From Mageeibacillus sp. UBA1255 (GTDB lineage Bacteria; Bacillota; Clostridia; UBA1212; UBA1255), in assembly GCA_002308795.1 (NCBI GenBank), contig DBVV01000125.1, positions 12,051-17,830 of the forward strand: DNA of 5,780 nt, written 5' to 3'. A program made the position numbers and the translations under genes. Under the pieces are notes generated by a model. The model was not told the origin of the DNA. It worked only from the letters and a program-made list of their open reading frames with translations, and ran no database searches. Every line of letters begins with the position of its first letter. Positions within the stretch are counted from its first letter, which is position 1. This document shows positions 1-5,779 of this stretch, piece by piece.

Positions 1-6
1 CTAAAG

Positions 7-12
7 TATAAT
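7..12 (+). promoter_or_regulatory. Putative -10 box (TATAAT) of the gene 1 promoter
   Basis: The hexamer is an exact match to the sigma-A -10 consensus and lies 38 nt before the ATG at 51. Transcription would begin near position 19. The matching -35 would fall left of the window, so only half the promoter can be assessed. Its last two bases are also the first two of the heptamer repeat, so repeat and promoter overlap. A chance match in AT-rich DNA is possible. Confidence 0.4.
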
Positions 13-45
13 TGCAAATGGCAAATTGCAAATTGTAAATGGAGG
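11..45 (+). repeat. Heptamer repeat tract, left copy
   Basis: Four consecutive 7-base units are visible: ATTGCAA (11-17), ATGGCAA (18-24), ATTGCAA (25-31) and ATTGTAA (32-38). A fifth, diverged unit, ATGGAGG (39-45), contains the Shine-Dalgarno sequence of the following gene. The tract fills nearly all the predicted 5' untranslated leader of gene 1. The same units, in the same orientation, recur at 5717-5779. Degenerate short tandem repeats of this kind are found scattered between genes in many bacteria; I know of no established function for this one. Confidence 0.85.
41..45 (+). promoter_or_regulatory. Ribosome binding site of gene 1 (GGAGG)
   Basis: GGAGG ends 5 nt before the ATG at 51 and decides the start. 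The in-frame ATG at 39 overlaps this site and has only heptamer repeat upstream, with a repeat-derived TAA at 36-38 immediately before it. The start at 51 is therefore preferred. Confidence 0.85.
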
Positions 46-50
46 GCAAT

Positions 51-1508
51 ATGGAAAAGAAACTTACTATCCTGCATTCCAACGACATACACGGCGATTT
101 CCTTCCGACAGTTAAAAACGGAGTAAATACAGGAGGCCTTGCGAGACTCTCCGGATACGTTAAAAAGGTGAGGGAAGAAGAGGAAAACGTTATATACTTA
201 AACGCCGGAGATATGTTCAGGGGCTCGGTCATTGACTCCGAATTCAGGGGATTGTCGACGATCGAACTGATGAACATGCTCGCGCCGGACGCATCAACGA
301 TCGGAAACCACGAAGTTGACTACGGCGTTGCCCACCTGCTCTTCTTAGAGCGCTGCGCCAGATTCCCGATCGTGAACGCCGACCTTTACATCACCCTGAA
401 CAGCACGCGCCTTTTCCGCCCGTATATCAACCTCGAAGTTGGAGGAATGCGGATAATGGTCGTCGGACTGCTCACCGAAGAAGTTATCTCTTCCACAAAA
501 AGCGAAAAAATAATAGGCACGTACATTAACGTAGCCGAAGCAGCGAAGGAAGTCGGTATCATGGCGGACAACTACCGCACGAAGGATACCGATCTGTTCA
601 TCCTGCTCACACATATAGGAATCGAAAAAGACCGCGAACTTGCAAACCTGCTGAACCCTGACTGGGGCGTGGATATGATAATCGGAGGTCACTCGCACAC
701 GTTTATGGATCAGGCCGAGATCGTAAACGGCATACCGATCGTCCAGGCAGGAACGGGCTCCGGGCAGATCGGCCGCTTCGACATCACGTACGACGACGTG
801 CTGAAAAAGATCACGGGCTGGAAATGGCGCACGCAGGTCATCGACGAAAATTCCGCTCCGGTCAATCCTCTCATCGAAGAGGTCGTCAATGATTTCAAAT
901 CGCTCACCGATGCGAAATACCGCCGCGTCGTTACAAGGTTTGCGCGAGAACTCACACACCCGACGAGGATCCAGGAGACGGAGATGGGTAATCTCTACGC
1001 CGATCTTCTCCAGGACGAGTCAAGTTTCGATATTATGTTGATGGGCTCAGGCGCCATCCGCAAGAAAGCGATGGGGCCAACGGTCGAATACCAGGACATG
1101 GTCGAAAACACGCCTTTCGACGACCAGCTGTTCATGCTAAAAGTGACAGGCGACGAATTCCGCAGAATGATACAGTACGTGATGCGCGACGACGCGTGGG
1201 ACGGCCATACCGAATTCTACCAGTACTCGAAAGGCGTCAGGATAGTATACAGGAAAAGCACGCACACGCTTGAAGAACTCTCGTTCCGCGGAAAAGAGAT
1301 CGAGGACGGAGATACGTTCCTGATCGCCCTTCAGAACTACCACTACAACAATTTCGAAGAATTCTTTAACGTACCGCTCAGCCCGATAAAAGAACGGATG
1401 AGGCCGAGAGTCGTTGCCACCTCCGTAAACAACATCGTCGAAGAATACTTCGCAACACACCAGGGACTTGACGCAAAAGTAGAAGGCAGGATAGTCATAC
1501 TTGATTGA
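51..1508 (+). CDS. Metallophosphatase / 5'-nucleotidase family protein, cytoplasmic
   Basis: A 485-residue two-domain phosphohydrolase of the UshA / 5'-nucleotidase family, which releases phosphate from nucleotides or related phosphate esters using two metal ions. The N-terminal calcineurin-like domain (about residues 4-250) carries the full metal-binding set: D12 and H14 in NDIHG, D54 in NAGD, N86 and H87 in GNHE, H188 in LLTHIG, and H214 and H216 in GGHSH. The C-terminal nucleotidase domain (about 295-470) shows ETEMGNLYAD (309-318), GSGAIR (332-337) and TPFDDQL (354-360). The usual asparagine-led NGGGIR-like motif is altered, and the GGDG(Y/F) motif expected near the end is replaced by NYHYNNFEEFF (429-439), so nucleotide specificity is uncertain. 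Secreted UshA-type enzymes have a signal peptide; this one starts directly at the first metal motif and should be intracellular. The start at 51 is chosen for its GGAGG site; an ATG at 39 would add four residues. Confidence 0.9.
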   Translation: MEKKLTILHSNDIHGDFLPTVKNGVNTGGLARLSGYVKKVREEEENVIYLNAGDMFRGSVIDSEFRGLSTIELMNMLAPDASTIGNHEVDYGVAHLLFLERCARFPIVNADLYITLNSTRLFRPYINLEVGGMRIMVVGLLTEEVISSTKSEKIIGTYINVAEAAKEVGIMADNYRTKDTDLFILLTHIGIEKDRELANLLNPDWGVDMIIGGHSHTFMDQAEIVNGIPIVQAGTGSGQIGRFDITYDDVLKKITGWKWRTQVIDENSAPVNPLIEEVVNDFKSLTDAKYRRVVTRFARELTHPTRIQETEMGNLYADLLQDESSFDIMLMGSGAIRKKAMGPTVEYQDMVENTPFDDQLFMLKVTGDEFRRMIQYVMRDDAWDGHTEFYQYSKGVRIVYRKSTHTLEELSFRGKEIEDGDTFLIALQNYHYNNFEEFFNVPLSPIKERMRPRVVATSVNNIVEEYFATHQGLDAKVEGRIVILD

Positions 1509-1533
1509 CAACTCCGGCTCAAAATGATATCAT
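1505..1533 (+). promoter_or_regulatory. Promoter of the acyl-CoA synthetase gene
   Basis: A perfect -35 hexamer TTGACA (1505-1510) is followed after exactly 17 bp by TATCAT (1528-1533), a 5 of 6 match to the sigma-A -10. Transcription would start near 1540, giving a leader of about 28 nt before the ATG at 1568. The -35 overlaps the stop codon of gene 1 (1506-1508). No terminator is visible after gene 1, so gene 2 may also receive read-through transcription. Confidence 0.7.
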
Positions 1534-1534
1534 T
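1523..1534. promoter_or_regulatory. Perfect 12-bp palindrome over the -10 box, possible operator
   Basis: AATGATATCATT equals its own reverse complement and lies in the 59-nt gap between genes 1 and 2. It contains the entire -10 hexamer TATCAT. A dimeric repressor bound here would block promoter opening, so an operator is plausible. No regulator gene lies in the window and I cannot assign a regulator family. A chance palindrome in AT-rich DNA is the alternative. Confidence 0.4.
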
Positions 1535-1567
1535 CAAACCAATTTAACAAAAGAGGCCTGACTTCAT

Positions 1568-3214
1568 ATGACTATAATCGATCTGTTAGAACGGAACGCA
1601 AAAAACGCCGGGGGAGAGGTTGCCCTCGTGGAATTCAACCCGAACCTTCGCTCGAGAAAAGAAGACTGGAAGGAATTCGGCTTAAACGAAGGCGGTACGG
1701 ATGCAAAGCTCCGAAAAGAACTTACCTGGGGCGAGTTCGATTCAAAGGCGAACCGGATAGCAAACTACCTGCTTTCACAGGGAGTAAAGAAGGGCGATAA
1801 AGTCGCGATCCTTCTCATGAACTGCCTTGAGTGGCTCCCGATATATTTCGGCGTCCTTAAAACAGGCGCCCTCGCCGTACCGATGAACTACAGATACACG
1901 GCAGAAGAGATAAGATACTGCCTTGACCTCTCCGACTCGACGTACCTGATCTTCGGCCAGGAATTCATAAGCCGTATTGAAGAGATACTGCCCGGGATCA
2001 ATGACGTCAGGCTGCTTTACTGCTCCGCCGGACTTCACGATACCATACCGGAATTCGCGACCGATCTCATCGATATGCTCCAGTACGCTTCGAGCTCGAA
2101 GCCGAAAGTATCTGCCGATCTTACCGAAGAAGATTTCGCAGCCATCTACTTCTCCTCCGGAACGACAGGCTTCCCGAAAGCGATACTCCATAAACACCTT
2201 TCGCTCATAAGCTCATGCCGCACAGAACAGGCGCATCACGGCCAGACGAAAGACGACGTGTTCATCTGCATCCCTCCGCTTTATCATACGGGCGCTAAGA
2301 TGCACTGGTTCGGATCGCTTTTATCATGCAGCCGCGCGGTGCTTTTAAGAGGCGTAACTCCCGAGTGGATCATCAGAACGGCCGCGCTGGAACACGCATC
2401 AATAGTATGGCTTTTAGTGCCCTGGGCACAGGATATATTAGACGCGATAGACCGCGGAGATATTGACCTCGGCGAATACGACCTCTCGGCGTGGAGGCTC
2501 ATGCACATCGGTGCCCAGCCCGTACCGCCTTCGCTGATCAGACGCTGGAAAGAGCATTTCCCGAACCACGATTACGACACGAACTACGGCCTTTCGGAAT
2601 CGATCGGACCGGGCTGCGTACACCTCGGCGTAGAGAATATCGACCACGTCGGAGCAATCGGTAAAGCCGGATATCTCTGGGAAACACGCATATGCGACGA
2701 GAACGGAAAAGACGTTAAACGCGGCGAAGTAGGCGAGCTCTGGGTAAAAGGACCGGGCGTCATGACCTGCTACTACAAGAACCCGGAGGCAACAGCGGAG
2801 GTGCTCCACGGAGACTGGCTTTCGACCGGAGATATGGCAAAAGAGGACAACGAAGGATTCATATACCTTGTCGACCGCAAGAAAGATGTCATAATCACCG
2901 GAGGCGAGAACCTTTACCCGGTACAGATCGAAGACTTCCTGCGCGAGCTTGACGCCGTAAAAGACGTCGCTGTAATAGGCCTCCCGGATAAACGTTTAGG
3001 CGAGATCGCGGCGGCGATCATCGAGGTCAAACCGGGAATGACTCTCACCGAGGACGAGGTCAACGAATTCTGTCAGGGCATGCCTCGCTACAAGCGTCCG
3101 AAACGCATAATCTTCGCAGACGTGCCGCGCAATCCGACAGGAAAGATAGAGAAACCGAAACTCAGAGAGATCTACTGCGGGCAGAGGCTCGTCGAAGCAC
3201 AGACAAAAGCATAA
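1568..3214 (+). CDS. AMP-forming acyl-CoA synthetase (ANL superfamily)
   Basis: A 548-residue acyl-CoA ligase: it activates a carboxylic acid with ATP to an acyl-adenylate and transfers the acyl group to coenzyme A. All core ANL motifs are present in order: the phosphate-binding loop YFSSGTTGFPKA (194-205), YGLSES (340-345), GELWVKGPGVM (389-399), WLSTGD with D422, the hinge region DRKKD (436-440) followed by IITGGENLYP (442-451), and the catalytic lysine K526 in PTGKI (523-527). Length is normal for the family and the enzyme appears intact. Residues about 25-50, between the first strand (VALVEF) and the usual LTWGEFD segment, form a charged insertion longer than in typical members. The acid substrate cannot be read from the sequence; fatty, aromatic and other acids are all possible. 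The start is set by ATG 1568 with AGAGG at 1552-1556, an 11-nt spacing that suggests modest initiation. It has its own promoter and a terminator behind it, so it is probably a monocistronic unit. Confidence 0.93.
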   Translation: MTIIDLLERNAKNAGGEVALVEFNPNLRSRKEDWKEFGLNEGGTDAKLRKELTWGEFDSKANRIANYLLSQGVKKGDKVAILLMNCLEWLPIYFGVLKTGALAVPMNYRYTAEEIRYCLDLSDSTYLIFGQEFISRIEEILPGINDVRLLYCSAGLHDTIPEFATDLIDMLQYASSSKPKVSADLTEEDFAAIYFSSGTTGFPKAILHKHLSLISSCRTEQAHHGQTKDDVFICIPPLYHTGAKMHWFGSLLSCSRAVLLRGVTPEWIIRTAALEHASIVWLLVPWAQDILDAIDRGDIDLGEYDLSAWRLMHIGAQPVPPSLIRRWKEHFPNHDYDTNYGLSESIGPGCVHLGVENIDHVGAIGKAGYLWETRICDENGKDVKRGEVGELWVKGPGVMTCYYKNPEATAEVLHGDWLSTGDMAKEDNEGFIYLVDRKKDVIITGGENLYPVQIEDFLRELDAVKDVAVIGLPDKRLGEIAAAIIEVKPGMTLTEDEVNEFCQGMPRYKRPKRIIFADVPRNPTGKIEKPKLREIYCGQRLVEAQTKA

Positions 3215-3234
3215 GCATATAAAGTTACGGAATG

Positions 3235-3270
3235 ATTCCGCGCCCTTACCGGCGCGGGGTCGTTTTATTT
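3235..3270 (+). terminator. Intrinsic terminator after the acyl-CoA synthetase gene
   Basis: A GC-rich stem CCGCGCC (3238-3244) pairs with GGCGCGG (3251-3257) around the six-base loop CTTACC. Three more pairs (two G-U and one A-U) extend it to 3235 and 3260. A T-rich run, CGTTTTATTT, follows at 3261-3270. This is the standard rho-independent form on the + strand, placed 20 nt after the stop codon of gene 2. It lies only 5 nt upstream of the GGAGG of gene 3, so it could also act as a leader attenuator for genes 3 and 4. Confidence 0.85.
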
Positions 3271-3275
3271 AGAAC

Positions 3276-3280
3276 GGAGG
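3276..3280 (+). promoter_or_regulatory. Ribosome binding site of gene 3 (GGAGG)
   Basis: GGAGG lies 7 nt before the ATG at 3288, an optimal spacing. It begins only 5 nt after the T-run of the terminator, which leaves no room for a complete promoter between terminator and gene. Confidence 0.85.
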
Positions 3281-3287
3281 AAGATCA

Positions 3288-4061
3288 ATGATCTTAAACG
3301 AATTACACTTCATGAGCGGTACGCTCGGGATGAATACGACGGTACTCGTGCTGATCCCGCAGGATCTGAGTATGGCGCATTTCGGAAGTGACGGAAGACG
3401 TTTTCGCGTGCTGTGGCTGCTCCACGGCCTCAGCGACGACGAGACGATCTGGCTAAGACGCACCTCGATCGAACGGTACGCGGAAAGATACGGGATATGC
3501 GTAGTGATGCCCAGGGTAGACAGAAGCTTCTACTGTAACCTTGACAACGGCGAAGCTTACTACGATTACGTCTCCAGGGAGCTTCCGGGCCTCGTCACGG
3601 CGCTGCTTCCGATATCCGACAGAAGAGAAGACAATTTCGTTGCCGGCCTCTCCATGGGCGGTTATGCTTCGCTTAAACTCGTGCTCAGGACGCCCGAAAA
3701 GTTCATATCATCCGCTGCGTTCTCATCCGTCACGGACTGGCCCGGGCGCAGCATCGACCTGGTCCCCAACGTGCTCGGACCGCACTACGTTTGCCCGCCG
3801 GAAGACGATCTGTACGCGCTCGCGGACGGATTCGAAAAACTGGCGGTGAAGCGCGGGAACAGCAAAGGGGAGCCGCTTTCGAAACCGAAGATTTTCATGG
3901 GCTGCGGCACTGAAGACGTTCTTTTATCGGAAAGCAGAAACTTCAGAGATAAACTTACAGGACTGGGATTCGACGTGACGTACCGCGAATCTGCGGGAGG
4001 CCACAGCTGGGAATTCTGGGACGAATATATACAGTACGCTTTAAACTTCTTTTTCGGATGA
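3288..4061 (+). CDS. Alpha/beta-hydrolase esterase, tributyrin esterase / esterase D type
   Basis: A 257-residue serine esterase of the PF00756 type, related to tributyrin esterases, S-formylglutathione hydrolases and some acetyl or feruloyl esterases; it would hydrolyse short acyl esters. The nucleophile is S122 in the elbow GLSMG (120-124), within VAGLSMGGYASL. The oxyanion-hole region is LLHGLSDD (44-51), with the family's typical W55 a few residues later. The remaining triad members are probably D210 in CGTEDVL and H239 in GGHSWEFW, a strongly family-like ending. There is no signal peptide, so it should act in the cytoplasm. Length is normal. It is the first gene of a likely two-gene unit with the DUF4091 protein, which fits removal of acyl groups from imported sugars, but the substrate is inferred, not seen. 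Initiation at 3288 is supported by GGAGG 7 nt upstream. Confidence 0.9.
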   Translation: MILNELHFMSGTLGMNTTVLVLIPQDLSMAHFGSDGRRFRVLWLLHGLSDDETIWLRRTSIERYAERYGICVVMPRVDRSFYCNLDNGEAYYDYVSRELPGLVTALLPISDRREDNFVAGLSMGGYASLKLVLRTPEKFISSAAFSSVTDWPGRSIDLVPNVLGPHYVCPPEDDLYALADGFEKLAVKRGNSKGEPLSKPKIFMGCGTEDVLLSESRNFRDKLTGLGFDVTYRESAGGHSWEFWDEYIQYALNFFFG

Positions 4062-4079
4062 TATGTTCATACTCGCTTT

Positions 4080-4084
4080 GGAGG
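4080..4084 (+). promoter_or_regulatory. Ribosome binding site of gene 4 (GGAGG)
   Basis: GGAGG lies 6 nt before the ATG at 4091 and decides the start. The alternative in-frame ATG at 4058 overlaps the stop codon of gene 3 as ATGA but has no good Shine-Dalgarno sequence, and it would add the eleven residues MICSYSLWRWK. Confidence 0.85.
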
Positions 4085-4090
4085 TGGAAA

Positions 4091-5776
4091 ATGCTTGAAC
4101 TAAAAATACTGCACTCGCTTGCAAAAGTATATCCGGACATGCAGCCGGACGAAAAAGCCGTTGTCAGCCGCGGATCGATGCTCCTTAACGAAAAATACCA
4201 TTTTCAGGTGGCGTACAGGCTCGTTGACCGGCCTCAATCCGGAATATCGTTCCGGTTCGAATCAGACCTCGGAGATGCATTGACCGCGAGATTCGTAGAA
4301 TGCGTCCCGTGCGATCTTACAGTCCCTGCAGGGTTCGAGGACGTGTGCGAACATCCGCTTCCCGGGCTTATGCCGGATATATTAAGACCGATGCCGCCGG
4401 TGCTCTGGGCGTACACGCAGTCGTGGCGATCGATATGGATGAGCATTGACGCGAAAACGTACGACGTCGCCCCCGGGGAACATACGATCCGCCTCATCTT
4501 TAACGACGGGGCTGAGGTCAGCGCGGAGTTTACGCTAAAAGTCATCGATTTCCGCCTTCCCGACCAGACGCTGCCGGTCACGAACTGGTTCCATTCGGAC
4601 GGGCTTTGCCGTATCTACAACGTCGAGTTCGGTTCGGAGGGGTACTGGAGGGTGATGGAGAATTTCGTGCGCGTCGCGGTCAATAACGGTATTACGGCTA
4701 TTTTAACGCCGGTGTTTACGCCTCCGCTCGATACGGCCGTCGGATGGGAGAGGCTCACGACTCAGCTCGTGGGTGTCAACGTTCTTCCGGACGGAGGTTA
4801 TAGTTTTGATTTTTCGCTGCTTGAGCGCTACATGTCGATATGCGATAAAGCAGGGGCAAAATATTTCGAAATTTCCCACCTTTACACGCAGTGGGGCTGC
4901 CGCAACGCTCCCAAGGTCATTGGAACGCTTCCAGACGGCTCAAAAAGGCGCCTGTTTGGCTGGGAAACGGACGGGACGGGTGAAGAATACTCCTCATTCA
5001 TGCGTGCCTTCCTGGGCTCGCTAAGCGCATTTTTGAAGGACAAGGGTTATTTCGACCGCTGCCTCTTCCACGTGTCCGATGAGCCGGACTGGTCAATGCG
5101 CGATCAGTATGCGAAAGGTGCCGCTGTCGTGCGTGAGTTCGTTCCCGCCGCTCAGATAATCGACGCAATGAGCGAGCCCGAGTTTTACAAGCAGGGCCTT
5201 ATTCAGACGCCGGTAGCATGTCTCACATCGATCGACAGGTTTATTGACGCTAAGATCGATTCGGCATGGGGCTACTACTGCTGCGGCCAGATCCGTACGT
5301 CGAACCGCCTCGTCGCTACGCCTTCGTACCGCAACCGCATCCTCGGCTGTCAGCTTTTCAGGTATGATATTAAGGGCTTTTTGCAGTGGGGGTTCAATTT
5401 CTATAATTCGCATCTTTCGCTCGAAGCGGTCGATCCGTTCGGGTCTTCGACGGCCGGCGGCTGGGTCCCCGGCGGCGATCCTTTCGTCGTTTACCCCGGT
5501 CCTGACGGCAGTGCGTGGGAGTCAATACGTCTCGTTGTTTTTGATTCTGCGCTTTCTGATTACCGTGCGCTTACGGCTCTTAAGGATAAGCGGCGTGGCG
5601 AAGAAGGGTCGTGTGACAAGTGCGTGAGGGCTGAGATCTCGGAGGAGTTCGGACTCGTGAATTATCCTTTCTCTGATTTTAAAACGAGCGGGGAGGAACT
5701 TATCGGGATAAGGGAAATGGTTAATGGCAAATTGCAAATGGTAAATGGCAAGTGGCAAGTTGCAAGTGGCAAGTGA
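4091..5776 (+). CDS. DUF4091 / GH123-like putative glycoside hydrolase
   Basis: A 561-residue protein resembling the DUF4091 (PF13320) family, related to GH123 beta-N-acetylgalactosaminidases. Residues 1-155 look like a beta-rich N-terminal domain, including WRSIWMSIDAKTYDVAPGEH (112-131), which matches the usual sugar-protein-like module before the barrel. From about 160 (LPVTNWFHSDGL) a TIM-barrel-like region follows. HVSDEPDW (327-334) places an acidic pair, D330-E331, where GH123 enzymes have their adjacent catalytic Asp-Glu used in substrate-assisted hydrolysis. FLQWGFNFYNS (430-440) and PGGDPFVVYPGPDG (460-473) are typical DUF4091 C-terminal segments. There is no signal peptide, so imported oligosaccharides are the likely substrates. 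The last ~19 residues (MVNGKLQ / MVNGKWQ / VASGK) are encoded by the heptamer repeat and are not part of the fold. It ends with tandem in-frame stops TGA-TAA. The gene lies 29 nt behind the esterase, a probable operon. Glycosidase activity is inferred; sugar specificity is unknown. Confidence 0.85.
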   Translation: MLELKILHSLAKVYPDMQPDEKAVVSRGSMLLNEKYHFQVAYRLVDRPQSGISFRFESDLGDALTARFVECVPCDLTVPAGFEDVCEHPLPGLMPDILRPMPPVLWAYTQSWRSIWMSIDAKTYDVAPGEHTIRLIFNDGAEVSAEFTLKVIDFRLPDQTLPVTNWFHSDGLCRIYNVEFGSEGYWRVMENFVRVAVNNGITAILTPVFTPPLDTAVGWERLTTQLVGVNVLPDGGYSFDFSLLERYMSICDKAGAKYFEISHLYTQWGCRNAPKVIGTLPDGSKRRLFGWETDGTGEEYSSFMRAFLGSLSAFLKDKGYFDRCLFHVSDEPDWSMRDQYAKGAAVVREFVPAAQIIDAMSEPEFYKQGLIQTPVACLTSIDRFIDAKIDSAWGYYCCGQIRTSNRLVATPSYRNRILGCQLFRYDIKGFLQWGFNFYNSHLSLEAVDPFGSSTAGGWVPGGDPFVVYPGPDGSAWESIRLVVFDSALSDYRALTALKDKRRGEEGSCDKCVRAEISEEFGLVNYPFSDFKTSGEELIGIREMVNGKLQMVNGKWQVASGK

Positions 5777-5779
5777 TAA
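5717..5779 (+). repeat. Heptamer repeat tract, right copy, translated as the gene 4 C-terminus
   Basis: Nine uninterrupted 7-base units: ATGGTTA, ATGGCAA, ATTGCAA, ATGGTAA, ATGGCAA, GTGGCAA, GTTGCAA, GTGGCAA and GTGATAA. The first half uses ATGG/ATTG units like the left tract; the second half has shifted to GTGG/GTTG, consistent with local duplication after an A-to-G change. Three units make 21 bases, so translation gives a seven-residue period (MVNGKLQ, MVNGKWQ). The stop codon of gene 4 (5774-5776) lies in the last unit. The tract may continue past the window edge. Confidence 0.9.

Noticed and set aside
39..50. Upstream start of gene 1 at position 39
   Set aside because: This ATG is part of the repeat and overlaps the GGAGG used by the ATG at 51; it has no ribosome binding site of its own.
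345..959. 204-codon open frame on the minus strand inside gene 1
   Set aside because: It lies fully antisense to the conserved metallophosphatase domain, has no recognisable motif and its composition fits a shadow of the coding frame.
1977..2210. Plus-strand open frame inside the acyl-CoA synthetase
   Set aside because: It overlaps conserved synthetase sequence, including the phosphate-binding loop, in another frame, and shows no domain signal.
4058..4090. Upstream start of gene 4 overlapping the esterase stop (ATGA)
   Set aside because: Translational coupling is possible, but the ATG at 4091 has GGAGG at 6 nt and begins at the natural-looking N-terminus; the extra eleven residues look non-native.
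5244..5627. 127-codon plus-strand open frame inside gene 4, rich in Arg and Ser
   Set aside because: The Arg/Ser-rich translation is typical of an off-frame reading of the DUF4091 coding region; no ribosome binding site or family resemblance was seen.
51..5776. A defence, toxin-antitoxin or mobile-element system formed by the four genes
   Set aside because: All four proteins match metabolic enzyme families with intact catalytic motifs; no nuclease, helicase, transposase, recombinase or small toxin-like gene is present.
5717..5779. Repeat tract as a CRISPR array
   Set aside because: The units are contiguous 7-mers with no spacers, and no cas gene is present.
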